A DNA stretch of 64,000 nt, taken from NCBI RefSeq assembly GCF_036345175.1, contig NZ_CP107780.1, positions 5,332,001 to 5,396,000 of the forward strand, read 5' to 3'. Below are positions 8,836 to 18,313 of this stretch, in pieces. Origin of the DNA: Streptomyces sp. NBC_00576. GTDB lineage: Bacteria > Actinomycetota > Actinomycetes > Streptomycetales > Streptomycetaceae. Positions within the stretch are counted from its first letter, which is position 1. Each line of letters opens with the position of its first letter. Made by a program: the position numbers and the translations under genes. The notes beneath the pieces were generated by a model. The model worked only from the letters and a program-made list of their open reading frames with translations, was not told the DNA's origin and did no database searches.

Positions 8836-9177
8836 ATGGCCCAGAACAAGGTCATGAAGCTGTGGACCGCCATCGTCACCGCCTTCCTGGCGCTGTGCAC
8901 GACGCTCGGCCTGATCACGACGACCACCACTGCGGCGGTAGCCGAGAGCCGCCCGGTGCGCAACTGCACCGCATCCGCAGCACTCCCAGCGACAGCCGCC
9001 TTGGCCTGGTCCTTCGCCCGGTCCCTGCCCCCCACGATGAAGCAGCGCATCGGAGCCGAGGCCCATGGCTCCTCACCGAGCTGCCGCCACCGCTCACCCG
9101 CGGACACGGACGCGGAGTCGGAAGCCGACCCGGAGACCGACACGGACGCGGAGACGGCGGCACAGCCGCTTTCCTGA
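8836..9177 (+). CDS. Small exported protein, DUF6344-like
   Basis: A 113-residue protein with a classical N-terminal hydrophobic segment (residues 9-36, TAIVTAFLALCTTLGLI then a Thr/Ala stretch) that is either a signal peptide or a membrane anchor. The C-terminal 30 residues are strongly acidic (Asp/Glu/Thr repeats). The N-terminal MKLWTA...FLALCT pattern resembles what I recall of the Streptomyces DUF6344 group found beside the DLW-39 gene; I could not verify this. GAGGGG lies 4 bp before the ATG. The function is unknown. Confidence 0.65.
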   Translation: MAQNKVMKLWTAIVTAFLALCTTLGLITTTTTAAVAESRPVRNCTASAALPATAALAWSFARSLPPTMKQRIGAEAHGSSPSCRHRSPADTDAESEADPETDTDAETAAQPLS

Positions 9178-9264
9178 CCCCCTCGCACGACCCCCTGTGA
9201 TCCCCCTCCCCCTGTAGCGGCGAACTTGCGTACAAAGCCACACGGAGAAACACCGGGACAGACG

Positions 9265-9299
9265 AAAGACCCCCAACCATCACTGGCTGGGGGTCTTTT
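9265..9299. terminator. Terminator of tRNA-Ile, possibly bidirectional
   Basis: A 15-bp stem (AAAGACCCCCAACCA with TGGCTGGGGGTCTTT, one G-U, tetraloop TCAC) flanked by A/T runs lies between the DUF6344-like gene and tRNA-Ile. Confidence 0.85.
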
Positions 9300-9304
9300 C
9301 ACTG

Positions 9305-9378
9305 TGGGGCTAACAGGATTTGAACCTGTGGCCTCATCCTTATCAGGGATGCGCTCTAACCAACTGAGCTATAGCCCC
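9305..9378 (-). tRNA. tRNA-Ile (GAU)
   Basis: 74 nt on the minus strand. Acceptor GGGGCTA/TAGCCCC, anticodon stem-loop CATCC-CTGATAA-GGATG with anticodon GAT, T-arm with GGTTCAAATCC. The 3' CCA is not encoded. It lies downstream of gyrA and the DUF3566 gene, as in other Streptomyces. Confidence 0.97.
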
Positions 9379-9510
9379 GCCGCGCTCTGCGGGGTATGTC
9401 CCGCGCGCTGACCTCTGAAGATTAGCGCACGACGCGGCCAGTCCCAAAATCGATAGCCGGGCGACGTTTGGGACCGCGCCTCACCGGCACTTCACCTGCG
9501 CTTCACCCGG

Positions 9511-10410
9511 TCACTCGTCCTCGGCAAGCGTCAGCTCGATGCCGCCGACGAAGCCGGCGGAGAGGTTGTAGATGAACGCGCCGAGCGTCGCCAGCGCCGT
9601 CGCGAGGACGACGTCGATGACCGCGATGACCGACGTGAACATCAGGACGTGGGGGAGCGACAGGAAGGACTGGAGATCGAAGCCGTTCGACTCGTTCGAA
9701 CCCGTGGCCTCCGAGATCGTGCCGCCGACCGTCGAGAAGACGCCCATCGCGTCCATGACCATCCACAGGACCACCGCCGCCACGATCGTGCAGATGCCCA
9801 GCGCGATCGACAGCAGGAAGCTGACCTTCATCACCGACCACGGGTCGGCCTTGGACACGCGCAGACGCGCCTTGCGCGTACGAGGCAGAGTGCTCGCCCC
9901 CGTACGCGGGCGCCGTACGGCCCCCGCCGGACCGCCGGACCGCACCTGAACCGGGGCGGCAGGAGGACCCGCCGGAGCGGCCGACGGGTAGGCCTGCGGC
10001 GGGTGATAGGGCCCCGCGGACTGCTGCGGCTGCCGCTCGCCGGGCAACGGCGACCCCTGCTGCGGCGGCGCCGCGGCGCGCTGCGCGGCGGCCTCCCCCA
10101 CCGGCATGGCACCGGGCGCTCCTTGAGCGGCCGGGCCCGCACCCGCCCCGTACTGCTGGGTCTGCGGACCTCTGGCGTCCGTCACAGTTCCCCCCTGGGA
10201 TCCATGTGTGTCGGGCGAGCGCTTGCCGGTCGTACGCGGCTTGATGGCCTGCAGGTTGGTCGTGTGCGGATCTGTCGCACTCTGCGAGTCCCTCGCACCC
10301 TGCGCATCGGTCGCACGCGCGGCGGAGCCACGACCGCCGCCGTCATTGCCCGTACCGGTCTGGGGACCGGACGAACTGCCGGACGAACCGGCGCCCGTGG
10401 CTCCGCTCAC
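9511..10410 (-). CDS. DUF3566 membrane protein
   Basis: A 299-residue protein with GTG start. The first 180 residues are disordered and rich in Gly, Pro, Gln and Ala. The C-terminal 115 residues are the conserved DUF3566 region: an amphipathic lead (KARLRVSKADPWSVMKVSF), a first membrane helix (LLSIALGICTIVAAVVLWMV), a loop, and a second helix (VLMFTSVIAVIDVVLATALA). The family is actinobacterial, sits next to gyrA, and has no established biochemical role. It is 18 bp downstream of gyrA, so it is probably the last gene of the gyrB-gyrA transcript. Confidence 0.88.
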   Translation of the reverse strand: MSGATGAGSSGSSSGPQTGTGNDGGGRGSAARATDAQGARDSQSATDPHTTNLQAIKPRTTGKRSPDTHGSQGGTVTDARGPQTQQYGAGAGPAAQGAPGAMPVGEAAAQRAAAPPQQGSPLPGERQPQQSAGPYHPPQAYPSAAPAGPPAAPVQVRSGGPAGAVRRPRTGASTLPRTRKARLRVSKADPWSVMKVSFLLSIALGICTIVAAVVLWMVMDAMGVFSTVGGTISEATGSNESNGFDLQSFLSLPHVLMFTSVIAVIDVVLATALATLGAFIYNLSAGFVGGIELTLAEDE

Positions 10411-10428
10411 AATGACTCACTCCTCGCG

Positions 10429-13023
10429 CTACTCCGGCGAGGACTGATCGCCCTCGTCCGTGCCGATGGTCGCGGCACCCTCGGCCGAGTCGTCCACGGC
10501 GTCCTCGCCGTCGACCTCCTCGGCCTCACGTCCCGCCTCGGCGTTACGTGCGATACCGACAACGGCATCGCGCTTGCCCAGGTTGATCAGTTGGACACCC
10601 ATGGTGTCACGGCCCGTCTCCCTGACCTCATTCACCCGTGTTCGAATAACACCGCCGGAGAGCGTGATGGCGAGGATCTCGTCGGTCTCCTCGACCACCA
10701 GCGCACCGACGAGAGAACCGCGGTCCTCGACGATCTTGGCAGCCTTGATACCCAGGCCGCCGCGCCCCTGGACGCGGTACTCGTCGACAGCGGTCCGCTT
10801 CGCGTACCCGCCGTCGGTAGCAGTGAACACGAACGTACCGGGTCGAACAACATTCATCGAGAGCAGCTGGTCTCCCTCACGGAAGCTCATGCCCTTGACA
10901 CCCGAGGTGGCCCGGCCCATCGGACGCAGTGCGTCGTCCGTCGCCGTGAACCTGATCGACTGCGCCTTCCTGCTGATCAGCAGCAGATCATCCTCGGACG
11001 AAACGAGTTCGGCTCCGATCAGCTCGTCATCGGAACCGTCCTCCGTCTCACGGAGGTTGATCGCGATGACACCGCCCGAACGCGGGGAATCGTAATCCTT
11101 CAGAGGCGTCTTCTTCACCAGACCGCCCTTGGTGGCCAGCACCAGGTAGGGCGCCGCCTCGTAGTCGCGGATCGCGAGGATCTCCGCGATCGCCTCGTCC
11201 GGCTGGAAGGCCAGCAGGTTGGCGACGTGCTGTCCACGCGCGTCACGTCCGGCGTCGGGCAGCTCGTACGCCTTCGCGCGGTAGACACGGCCCTTGTTGG
11301 TGAAGAACAGCAGCCAGTGGTGCGTGGTCGACACGAAGAAGTGGTCGACGATGTCGTCTTCCTTGAGCTTCGTGCCGCGTACGCCCTTGCCGCCCCGCTT
11401 CTGCGAGCGGTAGTCCTCGGTCTTGGTGCGCTTGACGTAGCCACCGCGCGAGATCGTGACGACGATGTCCTCTTCGGCGATCAGGTCCTCGATGGACATG
11501 TCGCCGTCGAACGGGACCAGCTTGGAGCGGCGGTCGTCGCCGAACTTCTCGACGATCGCGGCGAGTTCCTCGCTGATGATGCCGCGCTGACGGACAGGCG
11601 AGGCGAGGATCGCGTTGTACTCGCGGATCTTCGCCTGGAGCTCGTCGTGCTCGGCGACGATCTTCTGGCGCTCCAGAGCCGCCAGGCGGCGCAGCTGCAT
11701 CTCGAGAATGGCGTTGGCCTGGATCTCGTCGATCTCCAGGAGGCCCATCAGGCCCTCGCGCGCGATCTCGACCGTGTCACTGCGCCGGATCAGCGCGATG
11801 ACCTCGTCGATGGCGTCCAGGGCCTTCAGCAGGCCACGCAGGATGTGCGCGCGCTCCTCGGCCTTGCGCAGCCTGAAGCGCGTACGCCGGACGATGACCT
11901 CGATCTGGTGCGTCACCCAGTGCCGGATGAACGCGTCCAGGGACAGGGTCCTCGGTACGCCGTCCACCAGCGCCAGCATGTTCGCGCCGAAGTTCGTCTG
12001 CAGGTCGGTGTGCTTGTAGAGGTTGTTCAGCACGACCTTGGCGACCGCGTCCCGCTTCAGGACGATGACCAGGCGCTGGCCCGTACGGGACGACGTCTCG
12101 TCGCGGACGTCCGCGATGCCGCCGATCTTGCCGTCCTTCACCAGGTCGGCGATCTTCTGCGCGAGGTTGTCCGGGTTGACCTGGTAGGGGAGTTCGGTGA
12201 CCACCAGGCACTGGCGGTTCTGGATCTCCTCGACGTCGACGACCGCGCGCATCGTGATGGAGCCACGACCGGTGCGGTACGCCTCCTCGATGCCCTTGCG
12301 GCCCACCACCAGGGCACCACTCGGGAAATCCGGGCCCTTGATGCGCTCGATCAAGGCGTCGAGCAGCTCCTCGTGGGAGGCCTCGGGGTTCTCCAGGTAC
12401 CACTGGGCGCCGGCCGCGACCTCACGGAGGTTGTGCGGCGGGATGTTGGTCGCCATCCCGACCGCGATGCCCGCCGAGCCGTTGATCAGCAGGTTCGGGA
12501 AGCGGGCCGGCAGAACCGTCGGCTCCTGGTTGCGGCCGTCGTAGTTGTCCGTGAAGTCGACGGTGTCCTCGTCGATGTCCCGGACCATCTCCATGGACAG
12601 CGGCTTCAGCTTGCACTCGGTGTACCGCATGGCGGCGGCCGGGTCGTTGCCCGGGGAACCGAAGTTGCCGTTGGAGTCCACCAGCGGCATCCGCATCGAC
12701 CACGGCTGCGCGAGACGGACCAGCGCGTCGTAGATCGAGGAGTCGCCGTGCGGGTGGTAGGTACCCATGACGTCACCGACGACACGGGCGCACTTGTAGA
12801 AGCCCTTCTCGGGCCGGTACCCGCCGTCGTACATGGCGTACAGCACCCGGCGGTGGACGGGCTTGAGACCGTCCCGTACGTCGGGCAGCGCACGCGACAC
12901 GATGACGGACATCGCGTAGTCGAGATACGAGCGCTGCATCTCGGTCTCGAGCCCGACGGGCTCGACGCGCAGAGTGATCTCGCCGCCTTCTTCAGGCGTG
13001 CTGGGAGTGTTTTCGTCGGCCAT
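10429..13023 (-). CDS. gyrA: DNA gyrase subunit A
   Basis: An 864-residue breakage-reunion subunit of gyrase, which with GyrB introduces negative supercoils ahead of the fork. Seen: winged-helix HPHGDSSIYD at 90-99, with Ser95 and Asp99 at the quinolone-resistance positions in the wild-type state; catalytic Tyr134 in AAMRYTE; the C-terminal beta-pinwheel with the GyrA box QKRGGKG that wraps DNA. The acidic tail (EVDGEDAVDD) is usual for the genus. It lies 42 bp downstream of gyrB, so the two are co-transcribed. Confidence 0.98.
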   Translation of the reverse strand: MADENTPSTPEEGGEITLRVEPVGLETEMQRSYLDYAMSVIVSRALPDVRDGLKPVHRRVLYAMYDGGYRPEKGFYKCARVVGDVMGTYHPHGDSSIYDALVRLAQPWSMRMPLVDSNGNFGSPGNDPAAAMRYTECKLKPLSMEMVRDIDEDTVDFTDNYDGRNQEPTVLPARFPNLLINGSAGIAVGMATNIPPHNLREVAAGAQWYLENPEASHEELLDALIERIKGPDFPSGALVVGRKGIEEAYRTGRGSITMRAVVDVEEIQNRQCLVVTELPYQVNPDNLAQKIADLVKDGKIGGIADVRDETSSRTGQRLVIVLKRDAVAKVVLNNLYKHTDLQTNFGANMLALVDGVPRTLSLDAFIRHWVTHQIEVIVRRTRFRLRKAEERAHILRGLLKALDAIDEVIALIRRSDTVEIAREGLMGLLEIDEIQANAILEMQLRRLAALERQKIVAEHDELQAKIREYNAILASPVRQRGIISEELAAIVEKFGDDRRSKLVPFDGDMSIEDLIAEEDIVVTISRGGYVKRTKTEDYRSQKRGGKGVRGTKLKEDDIVDHFFVSTTHHWLLFFTNKGRVYRAKAYELPDAGRDARGQHVANLLAFQPDEAIAEILAIRDYEAAPYLVLATKGGLVKKTPLKDYDSPRSGGVIAINLRETEDGSDDELIGAELVSSEDDLLLISRKAQSIRFTATDDALRPMGRATSGVKGMSFREGDQLLSMNVVRPGTFVFTATDGGYAKRTAVDEYRVQGRGGLGIKAAKIVEDRGSLVGALVVEETDEILAITLSGGVIRTRVNEVRETGRDTMGVQLINLGKRDAVVGIARNAEAGREAEEVDGEDAVDDSAEGAATIGTDEGDQSSPE

Positions 13024-13065
13024 TGCTGGTCAAGATCCTTCCTGGTGCGGTCAGCTGAGACCGAC

Positions 13066-15129
13066 TCAGATGTCGAGGAAGCGGACGTCCTTGGCGTTGC
13101 GCTGGATGAACGCGCGGCGGGCCTCGACGTCCTCGCCCATCAGGACCGAGAACAGATCGTCGGCCTGCGCGGCGTCGTCGAGCGTGACCTGGCCGAGGAC
13201 CCGGTGCTCCTGGTCCATCGTCGTGATGCGCAGTTCCTCGGCGTTCATCTCGCCGAGACCCTTGAAGCGCTGGACCGAGTCGTCCCGGGTCCGCTTGCCG
13301 TTCTGCCGGCCGTGCTCGATCAGCGCGTCGCGCTCGCGGTCCGAGTACGCGTACTCGAAGTCGTCCCGGCCCCACTTGATCTTGTACAGCGGGGGACGGG
13401 AGAGGAACACGTGCCCGGCCTCGACCAGCGGACGCATGAAGCGGAACAGGAAGGTCAGCAGCAGGGTGTTGATGTGCTGGCCGTCGACGTCGGCGTCCGC
13501 CATCAGGATGATCTTGTGATAGCGCAGCTTCGCGATGTCGAAGTCCTCGTGGACCCCGGTACCGAAGGCCGAGATCAGCGCCTGGATCTCCTGGTTCTGC
13601 AGGATCTTGTCGATCCGCGCCTTCTCGACGTTCAGGATCTTGCCGCGGATCGGGAGGATCGCCTGGTACTGCGGGTTGCGGCCCGACTTGGCCGAACCAC
13701 CGGCGGAGTCACCCTCGACGATGAAGATCTCGCACTTGGTGGGGTCGTTCGACTGGCAGTCGGACAGCTTGCCCGGCAGCGACGCCGTCTCCAGCAGACC
13801 CTTGCGACGCGTGAGGTCACGGGCCTTTCGGGCCGCCACGCGCGCGGTGGCCGCCTGGATGCCCTTGCGGATGATGTCCGAAGCCTCGACCGGATTGCGG
13901 TCCAGCCAGTCGTTGAGGTGCTCGTAGACCGCCTTCTGGACGAAGGTCTTCGCCTCCGTGTTGCCCAGCTTGGTCTTGGTCTGGCCCTCGAACTGCGGCT
14001 CGGCCAGCTTGACCGAGATGATCGCGGTCAGACCCTCGCGGATGTCGTCGCCCGTGAGGTTGTCGTCCTTCTCACGAAGCAGCTTCTTGTCGCGCGCGTA
14101 CTTGTTGATCAGCGAGGTCAGCGCGGCCCGGAAGCCCTCCTCGTGCGTACCGCCCTCATGCGTGTGGATGATGTTGGCGAAGGAGTACACACCCTCCGTG
14201 TAACCACTGTTCCACTGCATCGCGACCTCGAGGGACAGGCTCTTGTCCTTGTCCTCCGCCTCCAGGTCGATGACGGTCGGATGCACCGCATCCCCCTTGC
14301 GGGAGTTGAGGTATGTCACATAGTCGACGATGCCGCCCTCGTAGTGGTACGAGACGGTCCTGACCTCGTCCTTCTCGTCGGCGCCGGCCTCGTCCGCCCC
14401 GATCGTGGCCTTCGCCACCTCACGCTCGTCCGTGAGGTTGATCGTCAGGCCCTTGTTGAGGAAGGCCATCTCCTGGAAGCGCCGCGAGAGCGTCTCGAAG
14501 GAGTACTCGGTGGTCTCGAAGATGTCGCTGTCGGCCCAGAAGGTGACCGACGTACCGTGCTCGGCCGTCGCCTCGTGCTGGGCCAGCTCAGCCGTGGGGA
14601 CGCCCAGCTTGTAGTCCTGCGTCCAGCGGTAGCCGTCGGTCCTGACCTCGACGGCGACCCTGCTGGACAGGGCGTTCACGACGGAGACACCGACGCCGTG
14701 CAGACCGCCGGAGACCGCGTAACCGCCGCCCCCGAACTTGCCGCCCGCGTGCAGCACGGTCAGCACGACCTCGAGGGCCGGTTTGCCCTCGGACGGGACG
14801 ATGCCCACCGGGATGCCACGGCCGTTGTCGATGACGCGTACGCCACCGTCGGCCAGGATCGTCACGTCGATGGTGTCCGCGTGACCGGCCAGCGCCTCGT
14901 CCACGGAGTTGTCGACCACCTCCTGCACCAAGTGGTGCAGACCACGCTCACCGGTCGAGCCGATGTACATGCCGGGTCGCTTGCGGACCGCGTCCAGACC
15001 CTCGAGGACGGTGATGGCGCTGGCGTCGTACGAGGCAGTGACCTCGCCGTTCGAGGATTTCACCTCGGCAATGACGCCGGCGTCGTCGGTGGACGGGATG
15101 TTCTCGTTGGGGTTGCCGGAATCGGCCAC
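13066..15129 (-). CDS. gyrB: DNA gyrase subunit B
   Basis: A 687-residue ATPase subunit of gyrase. The GTG at 15129 (protein start ADSGNPNEN) is preferred because AAAGGG precedes it; a start at 15153 adds eight residues. The GHKL ATPase domain shows EVVDNSVDEALAGH, VIDNGRGIPVG and GLHGVGVSVVNALS; the TOPRIM region shows EGDSAGGSAKSGR and the metal-binding DADVDGQHI. It is the shorter actinobacterial type without the E. coli insertion. It is the first gene of the gyrBA unit. Supercoiling-dependent control of gyrBA is known in Streptomyces but cannot be read from the promoter here. Confidence 0.98.
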   Translation of the reverse strand: MADSGNPNENIPSTDDAGVIAEVKSSNGEVTASYDASAITVLEGLDAVRKRPGMYIGSTGERGLHHLVQEVVDNSVDEALAGHADTIDVTILADGGVRVIDNGRGIPVGIVPSEGKPALEVVLTVLHAGGKFGGGGYAVSGGLHGVGVSVVNALSSRVAVEVRTDGYRWTQDYKLGVPTAELAQHEATAEHGTSVTFWADSDIFETTEYSFETLSRRFQEMAFLNKGLTINLTDEREVAKATIGADEAGADEKDEVRTVSYHYEGGIVDYVTYLNSRKGDAVHPTVIDLEAEDKDKSLSLEVAMQWNSGYTEGVYSFANIIHTHEGGTHEEGFRAALTSLINKYARDKKLLREKDDNLTGDDIREGLTAIISVKLAEPQFEGQTKTKLGNTEAKTFVQKAVYEHLNDWLDRNPVEASDIIRKGIQAATARVAARKARDLTRRKGLLETASLPGKLSDCQSNDPTKCEIFIVEGDSAGGSAKSGRNPQYQAILPIRGKILNVEKARIDKILQNQEIQALISAFGTGVHEDFDIAKLRYHKIILMADADVDGQHINTLLLTFLFRFMRPLVEAGHVFLSRPPLYKIKWGRDDFEYAYSDRERDALIEHGRQNGKRTRDDSVQRFKGLGEMNAEELRITTMDQEHRVLGQVTLDDAAQADDLFSVLMGEDVEARRAFIQRNAKDVRFLDI

Positions 15130-15525
15130 GAAGCGCCCTTTCTGGCACAGCACAAGCCAAGCTCCCGACGGTTGGCCGGAGCGGCTGCGGCGTGTTGCGT
15201 TGGTAAGCCTTAGTCAGCGGTGCACACCATTTCCCGGTGGTCCCCTCCAATGGGGCGGGATTGTCTTCCAGTCTACCGGTAGCGCCGACAGTGATGGGGG
15301 TTTGCCGGTACCTGAGTCCGCATGTGCCGCCCTCAACCGGTCTCTCCCGAGTCCCCATATGCGGAGCGGGGCTCCAAGAGGCTTGGAGAGGCACTCAGCG
15401 CTTCCGGGTGTCAACCCTTGGCTACCGGGGAGTCACGTAGGGATTCGCAAACGCGCGCACCACCGCACGTCCGCCCCCGACGCACTTTCCATGTGACACA
15501 CCTCACCCACAGAGAATCCTGGGGC
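15130..15525. other. gyrB upstream region
   Basis: 396 bp without a gene, between the dciA stop and gyrB. It should contain the gyrBA promoter(s). I see AT-richer patches and short inverted sequences but no site I can name. Confidence 0.6.
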
Positions 15526-16104
15526 TCACCCGTAGGTGTCGCCCGGACCCGTGCTCCCCGGCGCCCGCAACGGGCCGAAACGGCGGGCCGGACCATTGGG
15601 ACCGAGCACCTTGATCAACCGCACCCTGCCCTGCCCGAGGTCCTCGTTCAGCCGTGCGACCAGCTGCGGCGCGAGCAGCCGCACATTCGTCGCCCAGGCC
15701 GTCGAGTCGCAGCGCACGGTCAGCACCCGCTCGTCCTCGTCGTACGACTCCGGCTCACAGTGCTTGGCCAGGTCCTCGCCGACGATCTGCGGCCACCGGC
15801 CCATCACCCCGCCCACCGCGGCCGGCGCCTCCCACCCGCGCTCCGTCACCAGCCGGTTGATCGCCGCACCGAGCGCCATGGGGTCACGCCCGTCACGGCC
15901 CGATCCGGAGCGCAGACCGCCCCCGCGCCGCGCCTGCTTCTTCTGCTGGGCCGCATCCCCACGCGCGCGTGCCGCCTCTTTCGCCGCCCTGAGCGCCACC
16001 CGCGCGAGATCCACCCCGGAGGGCTCGGGGATCGGCTTGGGGGACGCAGAGGATGCAGAGGATTCATCGGGGCTCTCCCCTGACACGGACCGGTCAGCCG
16101 TCAT
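15526..16104 (-). CDS. dciA: DUF721 protein, DciA-type helicase loader
   Basis: A 192-residue protein. The ATG at 16104 overlaps the recF stop by 4 bp (ATGA), fixing the start; the longer open frame upstream is antisense noise inside recF. Residues 85-175 form the DUF721 domain (LGAAINRLVTERGW, then RWPQIVGEDLAKHC and LVARLNEDLG). DciA proteins load or activate the DnaB-type helicase in most bacteria that lack DnaC/DnaI; the mycobacterial homologue (Rv0004) lies at the same place between recF and gyrB. The N-terminal half is low-complexity and basic. Expected to act with DnaB (59.4 kb) at the origin. Confidence 0.9.
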   Translation of the reverse strand: MTADRSVSGESPDESSASSASPKPIPEPSGVDLARVALRAAKEAARARGDAAQQKKQARRGGGLRSGSGRDGRDPMALGAAINRLVTERGWEAPAAVGGVMGRWPQIVGEDLAKHCEPESYDEDERVLTVRCDSTAWATNVRLLAPQLVARLNEDLGQGRVRLIKVLGPNGPARRFGPLRAPGSTGPGDTYG

Positions 16105-17222
16105 GCGCGCTCCACCGCCCCGTCCGACACCGAGTACCGCGTCCCCGCCAGTACGTGCGGTACGTCGTCGTCGACCGCGGCTGTCACCAGCACCTGCTCG
16201 CCGGGCGCCACCAACTCCGCGAGCCGCTCCCGGCGCCGGGTGTCCAGCTCCGCGAACACATCGTCGAGGACCAGCACCGGCTCGTTCCCCTCGGCCCGCA
16301 GCAGGTCGTACGAGGCCAACCGCAGCGCCAGCGCGTACGACCACGACTCGCCGTGGGACGCGTATCCCTTGGCGGGCAGCGAGCCGAGCTTGAGATGCAG
16401 GTCGTCCCGATGCGGTCCCACAAGCGTGACGCCCCGCTCGATCTCCTGCTTGCGCACCTCGGCCAGGGCCCCCATCAACTGCTCGTACAGCTCCTCACGC
16501 GCGTGTGCCTCACCCGGCGCCGACGGCTTGTACTCCAGGGCCAGCGGACCACCGCCGGGCGCCAACTGCTCGTACGCCTTGTCGGCCAGCGGCTGGAGCG
16601 CGGCGATCAGGTCGAGCCGCTGGGCCAGCAACTCGGCCCCCACGCGCGCGAGATGCTGGTCCCACACGTCGAGCGTCGACAGGTCCATCGTGCGGCCGCC
16701 GTGCCGCCGGGCCAGCGCCGCCGACTTGAGAAGTGTGTTGCGCTGCTTGAGGACCCGGTCGTAGTCGGAGCGCACGCCCGCCATCCGCGGGGAGCGCAAG
16801 GTGATCAGCTCGTCGAGGAACCGCCTCCGCTCACCCGGGTCGCCCTTCACCAGGGCGAGATCCTCGGGCGCGAACAGCACCGTCCGTACGATCCCCAGTA
16901 CGTCACGGGGTCTGACCTGCGACGACCGGTTGATACGGGCGCGGTTCGCCCGGCCGGGGTTCAGCTCCAGCTCGACCAGCTGCTGCCGCTCGCCCTGCTT
17001 GACCTGTGCCCGGATGATCGCCCGGTCGGCGCCCATCCGGACCAGGGGGGCATCCGAGGAGACCCGGTGGCTGCCCAGCGTGGCGAGATAACCGACCGCC
17101 TCGACAAGGTTGGTCTTGCCCTGCCCGTTGGGGCCCACGAACGCGGTGACGCCCGGGTCGAGCGGGACCTCGACCCGGGCGTACGAGCGGAAGTCGGCCA
17201 GCGACAGATGCGTGACGTGCAT
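16101..17222 (-). CDS. recF: DNA replication/repair protein RecF
   Basis: A 373-residue SMC-like ATPase that helps load RecA at gapped DNA. Walker A GPNGQGKTNLVEAV (about residues 30-43), signature region EKQ/ALRLASYDLLRAEG, and Walker B VLVLDDVFAELD near residue 320 are all present. The N-terminal MHVTHLSLADFRSYA is the classical RecF opening. It is downstream of gnd and translationally coupled to dciA. Confidence 0.97.
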   Translation of the reverse strand: MHVTHLSLADFRSYARVEVPLDPGVTAFVGPNGQGKTNLVEAVGYLATLGSHRVSSDAPLVRMGADRAIIRAQVKQGERQQLVELELNPGRANRARINRSSQVRPRDVLGIVRTVLFAPEDLALVKGDPGERRRFLDELITLRSPRMAGVRSDYDRVLKQRNTLLKSAALARRHGGRTMDLSTLDVWDQHLARVGAELLAQRLDLIAALQPLADKAYEQLAPGGGPLALEYKPSAPGEAHAREELYEQLMGALAEVRKQEIERGVTLVGPHRDDLHLKLGSLPAKGYASHGESWSYALALRLASYDLLRAEGNEPVLVLDDVFAELDTRRRERLAELVAPGEQVLVTAAVDDDVPHVLAGTRYSVSDGAVERA

Positions 17223-17273
17223 GGTCGTCGCCGACCTCCCCCGGACTTGTGGACCGCTGGGCGGCCCTGTGGA

Positions 17274-18149
17274 TTACTTCGCCTCGACCGCGTGGCCGCC
17301 GAACTGGTTGCGCAGCGCCGCGATCATCTTCATCTGCGGGGAGTCGTCCTGCCGGGACGCGAACCGCGCGAACAGCGACGCCGTGATCGCGGGCAGCGGC
17401 ACGGAGTGGTCGATCGCGGCCTCCACCGTCCAGCGGCCCTCCCCGGAGTCCGCCGCGAACCCACGCAGCCTGTCCAGGTGCTCGTCCTCGTCGAGGGCGT
17501 TGACCGCCAGGTCGAGGAGCCAGGAGCGGATGACCGTGCCGTCCTGCCAGGACCGGAAGACCTCGCGCACATCCGTGACGGAGTCGACCTTCTCCAGGAG
17601 CTCCCAGCCCTCGGCGTAGGCCTGCATCATCGCGTACTCGATGCCGTTGTGAACCATCTTCGAGAAGTGCCCGGCGCCCACCTTGCCCGCGTGCACCGCG
17701 CCGAAGTCACCCTTGGGCTTGAGGGCCTCGAAGACCGGCTCCACCTTGGCGATGTGCTCGGCGTCGCCGCCGTACATCAGCGCATAGCCGTTCTCCAGGC
17801 CCCAGACGCCGCCGGAGACACCGCAGTCGACGAAACCGATGCCCTTGGCCGCCAGCTCCTCGGCGTGCTTCTCGTCGTCCGTCCAGCGCGAGTTGCCGCC
17901 GTCCACGACGACGTCACCAGGCTCCAGGAGCTCGGCGAGCTCGTCGACGGTGGACTGGGTCGGGGCGCCGGCCGGGACCATCACCCACACCACACGCGGG
18001 GCGCTGAGCTTGCCCACAAGCTCCTTGAGGCTGTGGACATCGGCGACGTCCGGATTGCGGTCGTATCCGATGACGGTGAGACCTGCGCGGCGTATCCGCT
18101 CGCGCATGTTGCCGCCCATCTTGCCGAGGCCGACGAGACCGAGCTCCAT
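17274..18149 (-). CDS. gnd: 6-phosphogluconate dehydrogenase (decarboxylating), short type
   Basis: A 291-residue enzyme that oxidises 6-phosphogluconate to ribulose 5-phosphate in the pentose phosphate pathway. Rossmann motif GLGKMGGNMRERIRR at residues 7-21, the catalytic stretch VSGGVWGLENGY, and lysine/histidine segment KMVHNGIEYAMMQAYAEG are present. Its length matches the short (about 300-residue) class rather than the 470-residue enterobacterial form. It stands between dnaN and recF, an insertion into the dnaA-dnaN-recF order that is typical of Streptomyces. Confidence 0.96.
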   Translation of the reverse strand: MELGLVGLGKMGGNMRERIRRAGLTVIGYDRNPDVADVHSLKELVGKLSAPRVVWVMVPAGAPTQSTVDELAELLEPGDVVVDGGNSRWTDDEKHAEELAAKGIGFVDCGVSGGVWGLENGYALMYGGDAEHIAKVEPVFEALKPKGDFGAVHAGKVGAGHFSKMVHNGIEYAMMQAYAEGWELLEKVDSVTDVREVFRSWQDGTVIRSWLLDLAVNALDEDEHLDRLRGFAADSGEGRWTVEAAIDHSVPLPAITASLFARFASRQDDSPQMKMIAALRNQFGGHAVEAK

Positions 18150-18313
18150 CAGTTGTTCCTTAGGTTGCGACGTGGCATGAGGGCACTCCTGTTGCTCGTG
18201 CCCACGTCCGAGCCTAAACCCGGACGCTCATGCACACCTGTGGGCATACGCGCTCAAACGTATGCCCCCACCTGCGGTGTTTCCGTCGGAGGCGATCAGC
18301 CGTTCGAAAAGGG

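Noticed and set aside
9649..15213. A very long plus-strand open frame (about 1,850 codons) through the gyrase region
   Set aside because: It is the antisense of gyrA and gyrB, which are unmistakable on the other strand. High GC leaves third-position frames free of stops; the translation is Arg/Asp/Leu-rich and unlike any protein.
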